64,000 nt of DNA from Nocardia rhizosphaerihabitans (lineage in GTDB: Bacteria; Actinomycetota; Actinomycetes; Mycobacteriales; Mycobacteriaceae), in NCBI RefSeq assembly GCF_014646295.1, contig NZ_BMNE01000002.1, forward strand, positions 312,595 through 376,594, in the 5' to 3' direction. A program made the translations under genes and the position numbers. The notes under the pieces are model-generated. The model ran no database searches. It saw only the letters and a program-made list of their open reading frames with translations, and was not told the origin of the DNA. Shown in pieces: positions 41,901 through 49,694 of this stretch (position 1 is its first letter; each line of letters starts with the position of its first letter).

Positions 41901-42085
41901 CCGCCAACGCCGACCCCGACGGCAACCTCGGCCTCGAAATCGAATACAGCACCGACCGTTTCGACGACCGCACCGCCGCGGCCCTGCTGCGCCGCTTCTC
42001 CCGCACCCTCGGCCTGCTCACCGCCGACCCCGACGCCCCGAGCGACTCCTTGGACCTCACCACCCCCGCCGAAAGGAATATCTGA
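38993..42085 (+). CDS. Degenerate NRPS-like protein: two adenylation-like domains plus a headless C domain
   Basis: This 1,030-residue protein is coupled to the NRPS by a TGATG overlap. Residues 15-430 and about 435-860 each resemble an A domain and keep outer motifs such as [16 protein letters not shown] and [16 protein letters not shown]. Each has lost the phosphate-binding core: YTSGSTGxPKG is replaced by AYLVVDVAAASAVVVG and AFVLYPHGATQGITIS. The A10 lysine and any carrier domain are absent too. The last ~170 residues match only the C-terminal lobe of a C domain, without HHxxxDG. Adenylation activity is very unlikely. It may be a structural or docking partner, or the remnant of lost modules; three kilobases of intact high-GC frame argue that it is maintained. 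Confidence 0.82.
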   Translation: MSHTDSVTAAVSIDALLRDPEDERRRDPATLLAAFTTQLRHDPDAVAVRAGKTELSYGELGERVDALAACLAARGVGPETTVAVSLPRSVELVVAVHAVIAAGGAFVLLDPDAPADVRQRTVSLAAPVLMITEPGAPHPNGVPALAIDTEPVGDIAADELPGPGADNPAYLVVDVAAASAVVVGHRAAQANSVWRQRLCGVGSGDAVLWHAPLTGQATVGEMLLALQTGATLVLPTSDSLARTISETGITAACFDPDQLAALAALPDAEERLDSLRIVLSCGAPLPAKTAAALRAVSGATLWHVYGRPETAGEVVAHEVTGADLEVVPLGSAADDVELLILDEHLCPVPDGEVGELYVSGVQLARGYLGRQATAATFLANPIGPVDDRMFATGDLVRRRPPGDGWTAELEFVGRVDDRDQLGSEAPRLGGLPGELLLDEFEAQAAATPFDPAVVYAPSTGDPASIITYGDLDRRTNQLARHLTALGIGPESAVLVDVPRSVELIVAMYAVLKAGGAVVPVDTATAVLPPVANPALVLTVRDRDHVALYDIPAVVMDGVPLADYSDEPITRAERRAPVLPEHPAFVLYPHGATQGITISHIAAVHRLTGVQGRHAFTNRDVYLHQASIGEVTEWHGYVLPLRVGATVVLTEPPDPVRLAGLVADYGVTTADFTPQRLAAFTEHVHRAGLRAEIASLRSVVVLGAPLTAAEVRAFGAVTGARLHHDYGRAEATVTLTYPPAPRTDTPEPPAVRVREWNRRVYVLDPRLRPTSPGVAGELYLSGAQLARGYRDDPVATADRFVSNPFGIPGERMFRTGELARWEIDGTTAALVRLGTADVPKTGALESTLGRGASMRARIGAGIGGRIAELSRRHAVPPFAVVRAAMTVMLAWQAGTAIAGATTLAEILCSEPDPMVASATAATSESCAVTGPLGEVTLSYLDTGAFDIPGLELTAMRFDGSTVADGVHFIVSANADPDGNLGLEIEYSTDRFDDRTAAALLRRFSRTLGLLTADPDAPSDSLDLTTPAERNI

Positions 42086-42300
42086 TGAGCAACCCCTTCG
42101 ACGACGAGAACGCCCAGTTCTACGTCCTGGTCAATGCCGAAGGCGAACATTCCCTCTGGCCCACCTTCGCCGCCGTCCCCGGCGGCTGGACCGTAGCCTT
42201 CGGCGCCGCCACCCGCACCTCCTGCCTCCAGTACGTCGAAGCCCACTGGCTCGACATGCGCCCCAACTCCCTCATCGCCGCCATGGCCAACGAAGGCTGA
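42085..42300 (+). CDS. MbtH-like protein
   Basis: This 71-residue protein has the MbtH signature: NAEGEHSLWPTF, VPGGWTVAFG, CLQYVEAHWLDMRPNSL. MbtH-like proteins bind adenylation domains and are often required for their folding or activity. Serine- and threonine-activating domains commonly depend on them. The ATG overlaps the stop of the preceding gene (TGATG), placing it as the last gene of the NRPS operon. Confidence 0.95.
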   Translation: MSNPFDDENAQFYVLVNAEGEHSLWPTFAAVPGGWTVAFGAATRTSCLQYVEAHWLDMRPNSLIAAMANEG

Positions 42301-42306
42301 TTCTCT

Positions 42307-43737
42307 TCAGCCCGCGCGGGTCAGCGGCGGTGGCTGCCAGGTGCCGTCGATGGCTGCTTCCTTCGGGGCGTAGAGGCGCAGGGTGAGGGAGAAGTCGCCG
42401 GTGGGCGGGATGGGAAGCCAGTTTCCGGTGGGGACGCGGGGCCGTGGGTCTTCGTATTGGACGGCGATGTCGATCGAGCCGTCGGGTGCGGCGACGGGCG
42501 GTGGGGCATGGCCGACGGAGTAGATCGCGTCCGGGTTGAGGACCAGGAAGCCCTGCGGGTCGTAGGCGGTGAGGGAGGCGAAGGCCGATACCGGCGGCCA
42601 TTGGTCGCGGGCGAAGCGGAGGCGATAGCGCAGAGGGCGGCCCTGCTCGTCGGTGGCGGGCGCGGACCAGAGCGTCGCGTAGAGGACGTCGCGGGTCGGG
42701 GCAAGGCCGGGGGAACGCAGTGCGGCGGCCGCGCGGCGCAGATAGTCGGTGCCGAAGGCTCCAGAGTGGATCGGGATTTCCCAGCCGTTGGCGTGCCGGG
42801 CGGTCGGGTCGCGCCAGTCGGCGATCCGGCGGTGTGCCTGGCGCACGGCCTCGTCGAGCACCTCGGTGGGCTGCCCGTCGACGGTGCCACCCGGCCGCAC
42901 CCCGATCGCGGCGAGCTCCCGCATCAGTGCGGCGTCGGCGGGTACGGGTGGTGTGGTCATCATGAGCCGGCACAGGCGATCGAGGTACGTTCGGCCGTCC
43001 AGCGCCGCGATCCGCTTCACCGGCGGTTCCGGACCACGGTCGATCGGGTGGACGCGGCTCACGGTGCGGTCGAACTCGCCGCGTTGCCAGGCACTCAACG
43101 GGATCAGCTTGATCTGCTGCTGGATTCCGTTCACCCGGGGCGCGTCCTCCGGCCCGTTGATCTGGATGCGGCCGACGATCGTCGACGTCGCCGCGGGCAT
43201 GTCCAATCGGGTGGTGCGCGGGGGCACCGTTCCAGACCACTCCGGTCCGGTGATGACATAGGTGTAGGGCGGCCCTTCGCCGTCGGCGGAGGTACGTGGA
43301 TCCTTGCTGGACAGATCGTGCACAGTGTTGCCCCACCCGTCGAGCACCTGAAACAGCCAGTACCGGTCGGGTTCCATCCCCGGTATCTGCAGCACCAGCG
43401 GCTCGTCGCCGAGGTTGAGCCAGGCCTGCGAATAGACCATGTCGCGGCTGAGCCGGGCGACGCCGCGATCGAGCGGATCGGACAGCCCGCTGTGATCGAT
43501 GGTGTTCGTCGGCCCGCTCGCCGCCCGGATCATGTCCAGCATGATCATCGGATAGCCGAAGACGTAGGCGTCGATGGCGAGCGCGAGCACATCCGGTGGC
43601 CCGGTGGTCCGCCTCGGCCCCCGGTCCGGCTCGTCACCGCCGCAACCGGGTAGCGCCGCGGCCACCACGCCCGCCACGCCGAGCCCGAGCAGCCCACGCC
43701 TGCTCAGCCCACCGTCTTCACCCGCGAGACCATCCAT
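42307..43737 (-). CDS. DUF1254/DUF1214 exported lipoprotein
   Basis: This 476-residue protein has a Tat-type signal (SRRGLLGLGVAGVVAAALPG) with a lipobox ALPGC, so it is probably exported folded and anchored to the membrane. The body matches DUF1254 (AYVFGYPMIMLDMIRA) and DUF1214 (the C-terminal half). These families are common in actinobacteria and of unknown function. The ATG at 43737 has a GGAGA site five bases upstream. It converges on the MbtH gene with a six-base gap. Confidence 0.87.
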   Translation of the reverse strand: MDGLAGEDGGLSRRGLLGLGVAGVVAAALPGCGGDEPDRGPRRTTGPPDVLALAIDAYVFGYPMIMLDMIRAASGPTNTIDHSGLSDPLDRGVARLSRDMVYSQAWLNLGDEPLVLQIPGMEPDRYWLFQVLDGWGNTVHDLSSKDPRTSADGEGPPYTYVITGPEWSGTVPPRTTRLDMPAATSTIVGRIQINGPEDAPRVNGIQQQIKLIPLSAWQRGEFDRTVSRVHPIDRGPEPPVKRIAALDGRTYLDRLCRLMMTTPPVPADAALMRELAAIGVRPGGTVDGQPTEVLDEAVRQAHRRIADWRDPTARHANGWEIPIHSGAFGTDYLRRAAAALRSPGLAPTRDVLYATLWSAPATDEQGRPLRYRLRFARDQWPPVSAFASLTAYDPQGFLVLNPDAIYSVGHAPPPVAAPDGSIDIAVQYEDPRPRVPTGNWLPIPPTGDFSLTLRLYAPKEAAIDGTWQPPPLTRAG

Positions 43738-43822
43738 CCACTCTCCGTTCGAGGGCACCGACGGCCACCGTAAACCGCCCCCACCCCACCCCACCTCACA
43801 CGCAGCGGGTGAATTACGCAGG

Positions 43823-45049
43823 TCAGCCGAGTAGGACTCGGCGCATGAGGTAGGCGACTCTGGCGCGGCAGGCGATGGGGTTGCCCGCGAAGGCCTGGCC
43901 CAGGTCGATGACCATGGCGAAGGCCGCGTGGACCAGGAAGCGGGACTCGGCGGCGGAGAGCTCGGGGCGTTCCTCGCGGACCAGGCGGGCCCATTCCTGG
44001 ACGCTCAGGCGCTGGATATTGCGCAGGACCGCGCGTTCCTCGGCGGGGACGTGCCCGAATTCGGCGTAGTAGACGACGGCGAGTGCGCGTTCGTCGAAGG
44101 TGTCGGTGACGAACTGGCCGATCAGGACATCGAGGGCCGCGCCGCTGTCGGGGGTGCCTGCGACGGCGGGGCCGATCGCGCCGGAGACGCGGTCCGCCGC
44201 GCGGCGGAAGGCGGCGGCGAGGATGTCGCTCTTGCCGCGGTAGAAACGGTAGACCGCCGAGGCGGCCGACAGCCCGGCGGCCGAGGCGATGTCCTCGACG
44301 CTGACGTTCGGGTAGCCGCGTTCGTGGAACAGCTCGACCGCTTTGCGTAGCAGCAGTTCGTGTTTGAACGAGTCCGGAATCTCGACCTGGGTCGGCAGCT
44401 CCGAAATGGTTGCCGCGGGCGGCAATCCGCTCTCGGCCAGCGCGAGACAGGCCTCGCCGAGCAGCCGGTTCAGGGTGCGGGCGGGCAGGGCGGCGTGATG
44501 GTCGGCGATGCTGGTGATGACGCCGAACATCGCGGTGGACAGCATCCGCAGATCCGGTGCGGTCAGCTCGGGGCGCAGCGCGGCCAGCTGCTCGTCGAGC
44601 GCGACCTGCACGCAGGTGCGCTGCTCGTCGAGCACCAGCCGGTCGGCAGGCTCGAGGTAGCGCCCTTCCCAGCGCACCAGCGTGACCGTCGCCCGGTTCT
44701 CCACCGTCGCGCCGATGAGCCCGGTCAGCATGTGCCGCAACCGTTCCGCCGCGGTCGGTGTCGCGTCAACGGATGCGTCGATCGAGGCGGTGAAGGCCCG
44801 CCCGACCCGCAGCAGCTCCTCCCGGAACAACGCGTACTTGCTCGGATAGTGCCGGTACAGCGCGGCCGAGCTGATGCCCAACCCGGCCGCGATGTCCTCC
44901 ATACTCACCCCGTGGTATCCGGCCGCGCCGAATGCCATCGCCGAGCTGGCCGCGATTTGCGCACGCCGATTCTTCGGCCGCCGCCGCACACCATCCTTCG
45001 CCCCGCCGACTACCGATCCACGTGCTCCACGAGACTCGCCGACATTCAT
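43823..45049 (-). CDS. Double TetR regulator (two TetR units in one chain)
   Basis: This 408-residue protein contains two complete TetR units. The first helix-turn-helix is MEDIAAGLGISSAALYRHYP near residue 50, the second VEDIASAAGLSAASAVYRFY near residue 250, each followed by a helical domain. TetR proteins normally act as homodimers, so this may be a single-chain pseudo-dimer able to bind an asymmetric operator. It starts 12 bp after the acetoacetate-CoA ligase stop in the same direction. A TAATAC box nine bases before the ATG also allows a promoter of its own. Confidence 0.9.
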   Translation of the reverse strand: MNVGESRGARGSVVGGAKDGVRRRPKNRRAQIAASSAMAFGAAGYHGVSMEDIAAGLGISSAALYRHYPSKYALFREELLRVGRAFTASIDASVDATPTAAERLRHMLTGLIGATVENRATVTLVRWEGRYLEPADRLVLDEQRTCVQVALDEQLAALRPELTAPDLRMLSTAMFGVITSIADHHAALPARTLNRLLGEACLALAESGLPPAATISELPTQVEIPDSFKHELLLRKAVELFHERGYPNVSVEDIASAAGLSAASAVYRFYRGKSDILAAAFRRAADRVSGAIGPAVAGTPDSGAALDVLIGQFVTDTFDERALAVVYYAEFGHVPAEERAVLRNIQRLSVQEWARLVREERPELSAAESRFLVHAAFAMVIDLGQAFAGNPIACRARVAYLMRRVLLG

Positions 45050-45061
45050 GCCCAGAGTGTA

Positions 45062-47005
45062 TTAGGGCTTGTGGGGCGGGGTGATACGGGCATACCAGTC
45101 GAGCAGGGACGGGTCGTCGACGGCGCTGCGTTCGACCACGCGGTCGGGGTCCGCGCCCTGGAAGAGCTTCTTGATCGGGACTTCCAGTTTCTTGCCGGTT
45201 CTGGTGTGGGGGATGCCGGGGGCCTCGCGGATCTCGTCGGGGACGTGGCGGGGGGAGACCTCGGTCCGGATCGCGGTGGCGAGGCGGGTTTTCAGGTCGT
45301 CGCTGAGTTCGGCGCCGGGGGCGAGGACGACGAACAGGGGCATCCAGTAGCCGCCGTCGGGTTGTTCGGCGCCGATCACCAACGCCTCGGCGATTTCCGG
45401 GAACTGTTCGACGACCTGGTAGATGTCGGCGCTGCCCATGCGGATGCCGTGCCGGTTGAGGGTGGAATCGGAGCGGCCGTGCACCACGACGCTGCCGCGC
45501 TCGGTCAGGGTGATCCAGTCGCCGTGCCGCCACACGCCGGGGTAGGTGTCGAAATAGGCGTCGTGGTAGCGCTTTCCGTCCTCGTCGCGCCAGAAGCTGA
45601 CCGGCATCGACGGCATCGGCTCGGTCACCACCAGCTCGCCGACCTCGCCGCGCACCGGTTTACCCTGCTCGTCGAAGGCGTCGAGGGCGACACCGAGGTA
45701 CGGCGCCGACAGCTCACCGGGCCAGACCGGCACGGTGGGCGCGGCGCCGATGAACGCCGATACCACGTCGGTGCCGCCGCTGATCGAGTTCACCTGCACG
45801 TGCTCGCCCGCGTTCTCGTCGAGCCACAGCGCACTCGACACCGGCAGCGCCGAACCGGTGATGCCGACGGTCCGCAGGGCCGACAGATCATGATCGGCGC
45901 GCGGCACGGAGCCCGCCTTGATGCAGCCGAGGACATAGCCGGGGCTGGTACCGAGGACGGTGGCGCGCACCTGAGCGGCCAGGCGCCACAGCGCATCCGG
46001 CGCGCCGGCGGCCGGGCTGCCGTCGTAGGTGACGATGGTCGCGCCCGCCAGCAGCCCGGCCACCTGGAAGTTCCACATCATCCAGCTGGGGCTGGTGTAC
46101 CAGAAGAAAGTGTCGTCGGGCCCGATATCAGATTGCAGCGCAACGGCTTTCAGATGTTCGAGCAGCACACCACCGTGTCCGTGCACGATGCCCTTGGGCA
46201 GGCCGGTGGTGCCGGAGGAGAACACGATCCACAGCGGATGATCGAAATCGACAGCGGTGGTGTCGATGACGCCGAGACCGACCTCGGCGACGGCCTCGGA
46301 CCATGCCATGCTGTCCGGAACGTCGAGGCCGAGCTGGGACACCGCGACGGTGGCGCGCAAGCTGGGCAGACCGTCCTGCAGCGCGGCGATGTCGGCGCGC
46401 TTGTCGTGCTGCTTACCGCCGAACCGGTAGCCGTCGGCGGTCACCAGCACCGTCGGCTCGAGCTGGCCGAGCCGGTCCAGTGCCGCCTTGGCCGAGTAGT
46501 CCTGCCCGCACGCGCTCCACACCGCGCCGATGCTCGCGGTGGCGAGGAAGGCGACGATGGCCTCCGGGATATTCGGCAGGTAGCCGATCACCCGGTCGCC
46601 CGCTTCGACGCCCTGCTCACGCAGCGTGCGCGCGAAAACGGTGACCTGCTCGATCAATTCGGACCAGGCGATCTCCTGCGGCTCGGCGTCCTCGTGCAGC
46701 GCGATGATCGCGGGGCGGCCGAACTGGGCCATCCGGATGATCTGGTCGACATAGTTCAGCCGGGTGCCGGGGAACCACTGCGCGCCGGGCATCTCCCGCG
46801 AGCCGAGCACCTCGCCGGCGGTCTCACCGAGTTCGAAATAGTCCCACAGCGCCTGCCAGAACCCGGCGATGTCGTCGACCGACCACTGCCACAGTGCCTG
46901 GTAGTCGGGGTACGTCCGGCCGGTTCTGGCGCTGACGAAGGCGGCGAAGTCGGTGATCCGTGCCGACGCGATGTCCTGGGCGTTCGGCTCCCATTGCGGT
47001 TGCAC
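45062..47005 (-). CDS. Acetoacetate-CoA ligase
   Basis: This 647-residue AMP-forming enzyme has the acetoacetyl-CoA synthetase layout. The N-terminal domain holds WQWSVDDIAGFWQALWDYF, the P-loop is IVFSSGTTGLPKGIVHGHGG, and the C-terminal catalytic Lys lies in HTRTGKKLEVPIKKL. It activates acetoacetate to acetoacetyl-CoA using ATP. As the last enzyme gene of the leucine operon it would use the acetoacetate released by the lyase gene before it. The GTG at 47005 is preceded by GAGGAGG. Confidence 0.93.
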   Translation of the reverse strand: MQPQWEPNAQDIASARITDFAAFVSARTGRTYPDYQALWQWSVDDIAGFWQALWDYFELGETAGEVLGSREMPGAQWFPGTRLNYVDQIIRMAQFGRPAIIALHEDAEPQEIAWSELIEQVTVFARTLREQGVEAGDRVIGYLPNIPEAIVAFLATASIGAVWSACGQDYSAKAALDRLGQLEPTVLVTADGYRFGGKQHDKRADIAALQDGLPSLRATVAVSQLGLDVPDSMAWSEAVAEVGLGVIDTTAVDFDHPLWIVFSSGTTGLPKGIVHGHGGVLLEHLKAVALQSDIGPDDTFFWYTSPSWMMWNFQVAGLLAGATIVTYDGSPAAGAPDALWRLAAQVRATVLGTSPGYVLGCIKAGSVPRADHDLSALRTVGITGSALPVSSALWLDENAGEHVQVNSISGGTDVVSAFIGAAPTVPVWPGELSAPYLGVALDAFDEQGKPVRGEVGELVVTEPMPSMPVSFWRDEDGKRYHDAYFDTYPGVWRHGDWITLTERGSVVVHGRSDSTLNRHGIRMGSADIYQVVEQFPEIAEALVIGAEQPDGGYWMPLFVVLAPGAELSDDLKTRLATAIRTEVSPRHVPDEIREAPGIPHTRTGKKLEVPIKKLFQGADPDRVVERSAVDDPSLLDWYARITPPHKP

Positions 47006-47077
47006 CGGATGTCCTCCTCTGGATTGCACGTGAACCGGGGTCTCCGGCGAATGGTTACCCGGCGCGCCGGGATGTAC

Positions 47078-47908
47078 TCAGCGGGCCCGCCGGACGATCT
47101 GCTCGGCGTGCCGCAGAACCGGTGCGTCGACCATGCGGCCCTCGAAGGCGAAGACCCCACGATGATGGGGCACCTCGGCGAGAACCCTTCGTGCCCAATC
47201 GATCTCCTCCGGATCGGGCGCGAATCCCTCGCGGATCACCGCCACCTGACTCGGATGAATGGCCACTTTGGCATCGAAGCCGACGGCCACCGCGTCGAGC
47301 GTCTCCACCGCCAGCCCTTCCAGATCCTTGATGTTCAGGAACACCGAATCCAGCGCGAACCGGCCGAAGGCCTTGGCCGCCACCAGACTCGCCGAACGCA
47401 CGTGCCGGGCGACATCGCGATAGCTGCCGTCGGCGTGCCTGCTGGAATTGCCGCCGAGACCGGCGACGAGATCCTCGGCGCCCCACATGACCCCGATCGC
47501 GTTCTCGGCCGCGACCGACTCGGCAACCCGCACCGCGCCCAGCGGCGACTCGACCAGCACGATCACCTCGTACTCTGCCAGGCTGCGAACCTGCTCGGCC
47601 GATTCGCATTTGGGCAGCATGACGCGCCGGTAGGCGGTCTGGGCGAGGGCGTTCAGGTCGGCGGCGTACTCGTCGGTGTCGGCCGCGTTGACGCGAATCA
47701 CGGTGTGCTGCGGGTCGAGCGGGGTCTCGATCAGGGCCTTCCTGGCCGCGGCCTTGTCACCCGTCGCGACGCCGTCCTCGAGGTCGAGGATCACCACGTC
47801 AGCCGCGGCGGCGGCCTTGGCGAAGCGCTCGGGCCGGTCGGCCGGGCAGAACAACCAGGCCGGTCCGCTCGGCTCCCAGGCGCTCACGTTGTCTCCCGTC
47901 ATCGTCAT
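47078..47908 (-). CDS. CitE-like CoA lyase, probable hydroxymethylglutaryl-CoA lyase of leucine degradation
   Basis: This 276-residue HpcH/HpaI-family TIM barrel contains LFCPADRPERFAKAAAAADV, the metal-binding DLEDGV and the lyase-type MWGAEDLVAGLGG. Its place after maoC, fadE19 and the carboxylase genes is the order of M. tuberculosis Rv2498c-Rv2502c. There the CitE-like protein has been reported to cleave hydroxymethylglutaryl-CoA to acetyl-CoA and acetoacetate. The specific substrate is inferred from this context. The ATG at 47908 has an AAAGGA site. Confidence 0.88.
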   Translation of the reverse strand: MTMTGDNVSAWEPSGPAWLFCPADRPERFAKAAAAADVVILDLEDGVATGDKAAARKALIETPLDPQHTVIRVNAADTDEYAADLNALAQTAYRRVMLPKCESAEQVRSLAEYEVIVLVESPLGAVRVAESVAAENAIGVMWGAEDLVAGLGGNSSRHADGSYRDVARHVRSASLVAAKAFGRFALDSVFLNIKDLEGLAVETLDAVAVGFDAKVAIHPSQVAVIREGFAPDPEEIDWARRVLAEVPHHRGVFAFEGRMVDAPVLRHAEQIVRRAR

Positions 47909-47979
47909 ACTGTGTCCTTTCGGCGGGCCGGGGCGCCCGGGGATGGTGCGGCACGGCAGTTCCTCCGGGCGTCGCCCGC

Positions 47980-48537
47980 TCACTCCGCGGGCGCCTTCCT
48001 GACCAGTGTCTGCCGGACCGCCTTCGCCACGATCACCCCGTCCTGGTTGCGCGCGGTGTGGGTGAGGCTGACGATGCCCTCACCCGGGCGGCTCTTCGAT
48101 TCCCGCTTGTCGGTGACGAGCGTCTCGGCGTACATCGTGTCGCCGTGGAACAGCGGCGCGGGCAGCGCCATCTCGGAGAACCCGAGGTTGGCCACCAGCG
48201 TGCCCTGGGTGAGCTGGGCAACCGACAGGCCGACCAGCGTGGACAGCGTGAACATCGAGTTCACCAGCCGCTGGTTGAACGGCGGCTGCGCGTCGGCGAA
48301 GGCCGCGTCCAGGTGCAGCGCCTGGGTGTTCATGGTCAGCGTCGTGAACAGGACGTTGTCGGCCTCGGTGATGGTGCGACCCGGCCGGTGCTCGTAGATC
48401 GTCCCGATCTCGAACTCCTCGAACCACAACCCCCGCTGAACGACGCGCCGGGCCGTGCTCATCGGCGCCTGCTCTCGAGGCCCTCCGTGGTTACGCTCCG
48501 CTGCCGCCTCCGGGCCGCCGTGATCAGGCGCGCTCAC
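47980..48537 (-). CDS. MaoC-family hydratase, probable methylglutaconyl-CoA hydratase
   Basis: This hot-dog-fold protein has the MaoC pattern GRTITEADNVLFTTLTMNTQ, then ALHLDAAFA and LFHGDTMYAET. In the leucine pathway it would hydrate 3-methylglutaconyl-CoA. Two starts are possible. GTG 48537 overlaps the upstream stop (GTGA) and has a GGGAG site, giving 185 residues with an N-terminal extension that includes the RNHGG repeat. ATG 48462 gives the usual 160 residues. I list the longer form because of the coupling. Confidence 0.85.
   Translation of the reverse strand: MSAPDHGGPEAAAERNHGGPREQAPMSTARRVVQRGLWFEEFEIGTIYEHRPGRTITEADNVLFTTLTMNTQALHLDAAFADAQPPFNQRLVNSMFTLSTLVGLSVAQLTQGTLVANLGFSEMALPAPLFHGDTMYAETLVTDKRESKSRPGEGIVSLTHTARNQDGVIVAKAVRQTLVRKAPAE
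48481..48496 (-). repeat. Short dispersed repeat, copy 2 (RNHGG repeat)
   Basis: This is the 16-nt word CCCTCCGTGGTTACGC, identical to 14011-14026. On the minus strand it encodes R-N-H-G-G in the amino end of the MaoC protein, again in the same frame. Confidence 0.6.
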
Positions 48538-49694
48538 AGACCCAGCTCCCGTGCGATCAGCATCAGCTGCACCTCCGTCGTGCCCTCACCGATTTCCAGG
48601 ATCTTGCTGTCACGGTAGTGCCTGGACACGGGGTATTCGTTCATGAATCCGTTGCCGCCGAAGATCTGCGTGGCGTCGCGCGCGTTGTCCATCGCGGCCT
48701 CGCTGGCGACCATCTTGGCGATCGAGGCGGCCTTCTTGAACGGCTTGCCCGCCAGCATCAGCGCGGCCGCGTCGTAGTAGGCGGTGCGCGCGACGTGGGC
48801 CCGCGCCTCCATCCTGGCGATCTTGAACGCGATGGCCTGATTGCGGCCGATGGCCTGCCCGAACGCCTGGCGCTCGCCCGCGTAGCGCACGCTCTCGTCG
48901 ACGCAGCCCTGGGCGGCGCCCACCGCGAGCGCGGCGATGGCGATGCGGCCCTCGTCGAGGATGCGCAGGAAGTTGGCGTAGCCGCGGCCGCGCTCGCCGA
49001 GCAGGTTCTCCTTCGGCACCCGCACATCGGTGAAGCTCAGCGGATGGGTGTCCGAGGCGTTCCAGCCGACCTTGTTGTAGGCCGGTTCGGCGACGAAACC
49101 GGGGGTAGTGGTCGGCACCAGGATGGTGGAGATCTCCTTCTTGCCGCCGGTCTGCCCGGTGACCGCGGTGACCGTGACCAGCCGGGTGATGTCGGTGCCG
49201 GAGTTGGTGATGAACTGCTTGGCGCCGTTGATCACCCAGCTCTCGCCGTCCTCGACCGCGGTGGTGCGGGTGCCGCCCGCGTCGCTGCCAGCGTCGGGTT
49301 CGGTGAGGCCGAACCCGGCCAGTGCCCGGCCGCTGGTGAGCTGGGGCAGCCACTCGGTCTTCTGTTTGTCGTTGCCGAAGCGGTAGATCGGCATCGCGCC
49401 GAGCGAGACGCCGGCCTCGAGGGTGATGGCCACGCTCTGGTCGACCTTGCCGAGTTCCTCGAGCGCCAGGCACAGGGCGAAGTAGTCGCCGCCCATGCCG
49501 CCGAACTCCTCGGGGAACGGCAGGCCGAACAGACCCATATCGGCCATACCGGCGACCACTTCGTACGGGAAGCTGTGCTCGGCATCGTGTTTCGCCGAGA
49601 CCGGTGCGACGACCTGCTGGGCGAAGTCGCGCACGGTGAGGGCGAGCTGGCGGTATTCGTCCGGCAGCGATCCGGTGGACAGGTAGTCGGTCAT
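48534..49694 (-). CDS. fadE19: Acyl-CoA dehydrogenase, probable isovaleryl-CoA dehydrogenase (FadE19-like)
   Basis: This 386-residue protein has the acyl-CoA dehydrogenase signatures [20 protein letters not shown] and [20 protein letters not shown], and ends [20 protein letters not shown]. The enzyme oxidises an acyl-CoA using FAD and passes electrons to electron-transfer flavoprotein. The neighbourhood points to isovaleryl-CoA as substrate, the first committed step of leucine catabolism. Its start overlaps the stop of the biotin carboxylase gene, showing tight coupling. Confidence 0.92.
   Translation of the reverse strand: MTDYLSTGSLPDEYRQLALTVRDFAQQVVAPVSAKHDAEHSFPYEVVAGMADMGLFGLPFPEEFGGMGGDYFALCLALEELGKVDQSVAITLEAGVSLGAMPIYRFGNDKQKTEWLPQLTSGRALAGFGLTEPDAGSDAGGTRTTAVEDGESWVINGAKQFITNSGTDITRLVTVTAVTGQTGGKKEISTILVPTTTPGFVAEPAYNKVGWNASDTHPLSFTDVRVPKENLLGERGRGYANFLRILDEGRIAIAALAVGAAQGCVDESVRYAGERQAFGQAIGRNQAIAFKIARMEARAHVARTAYYDAAALMLAGKPFKKAASIAKMVASEAAMDNARDATQIFGGNGFMNEYPVSRHYRDSKILEIGEGTTEVQLMLIARELGL

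Noticed and set aside
20760..42300. Assigning the NRPS to a known siderophore such as nocobactin or heterobactin
   Set aside because: Module order and specificity codes do not match, and no hydroxamate, salicylate or DHB synthesis or uptake genes are present.
44360..48397. 1,345-residue plus-strand frame across the leucine operon
   Set aside because: It is antisense to four convincing genes and has low-complexity Arg/His/Gly composition.
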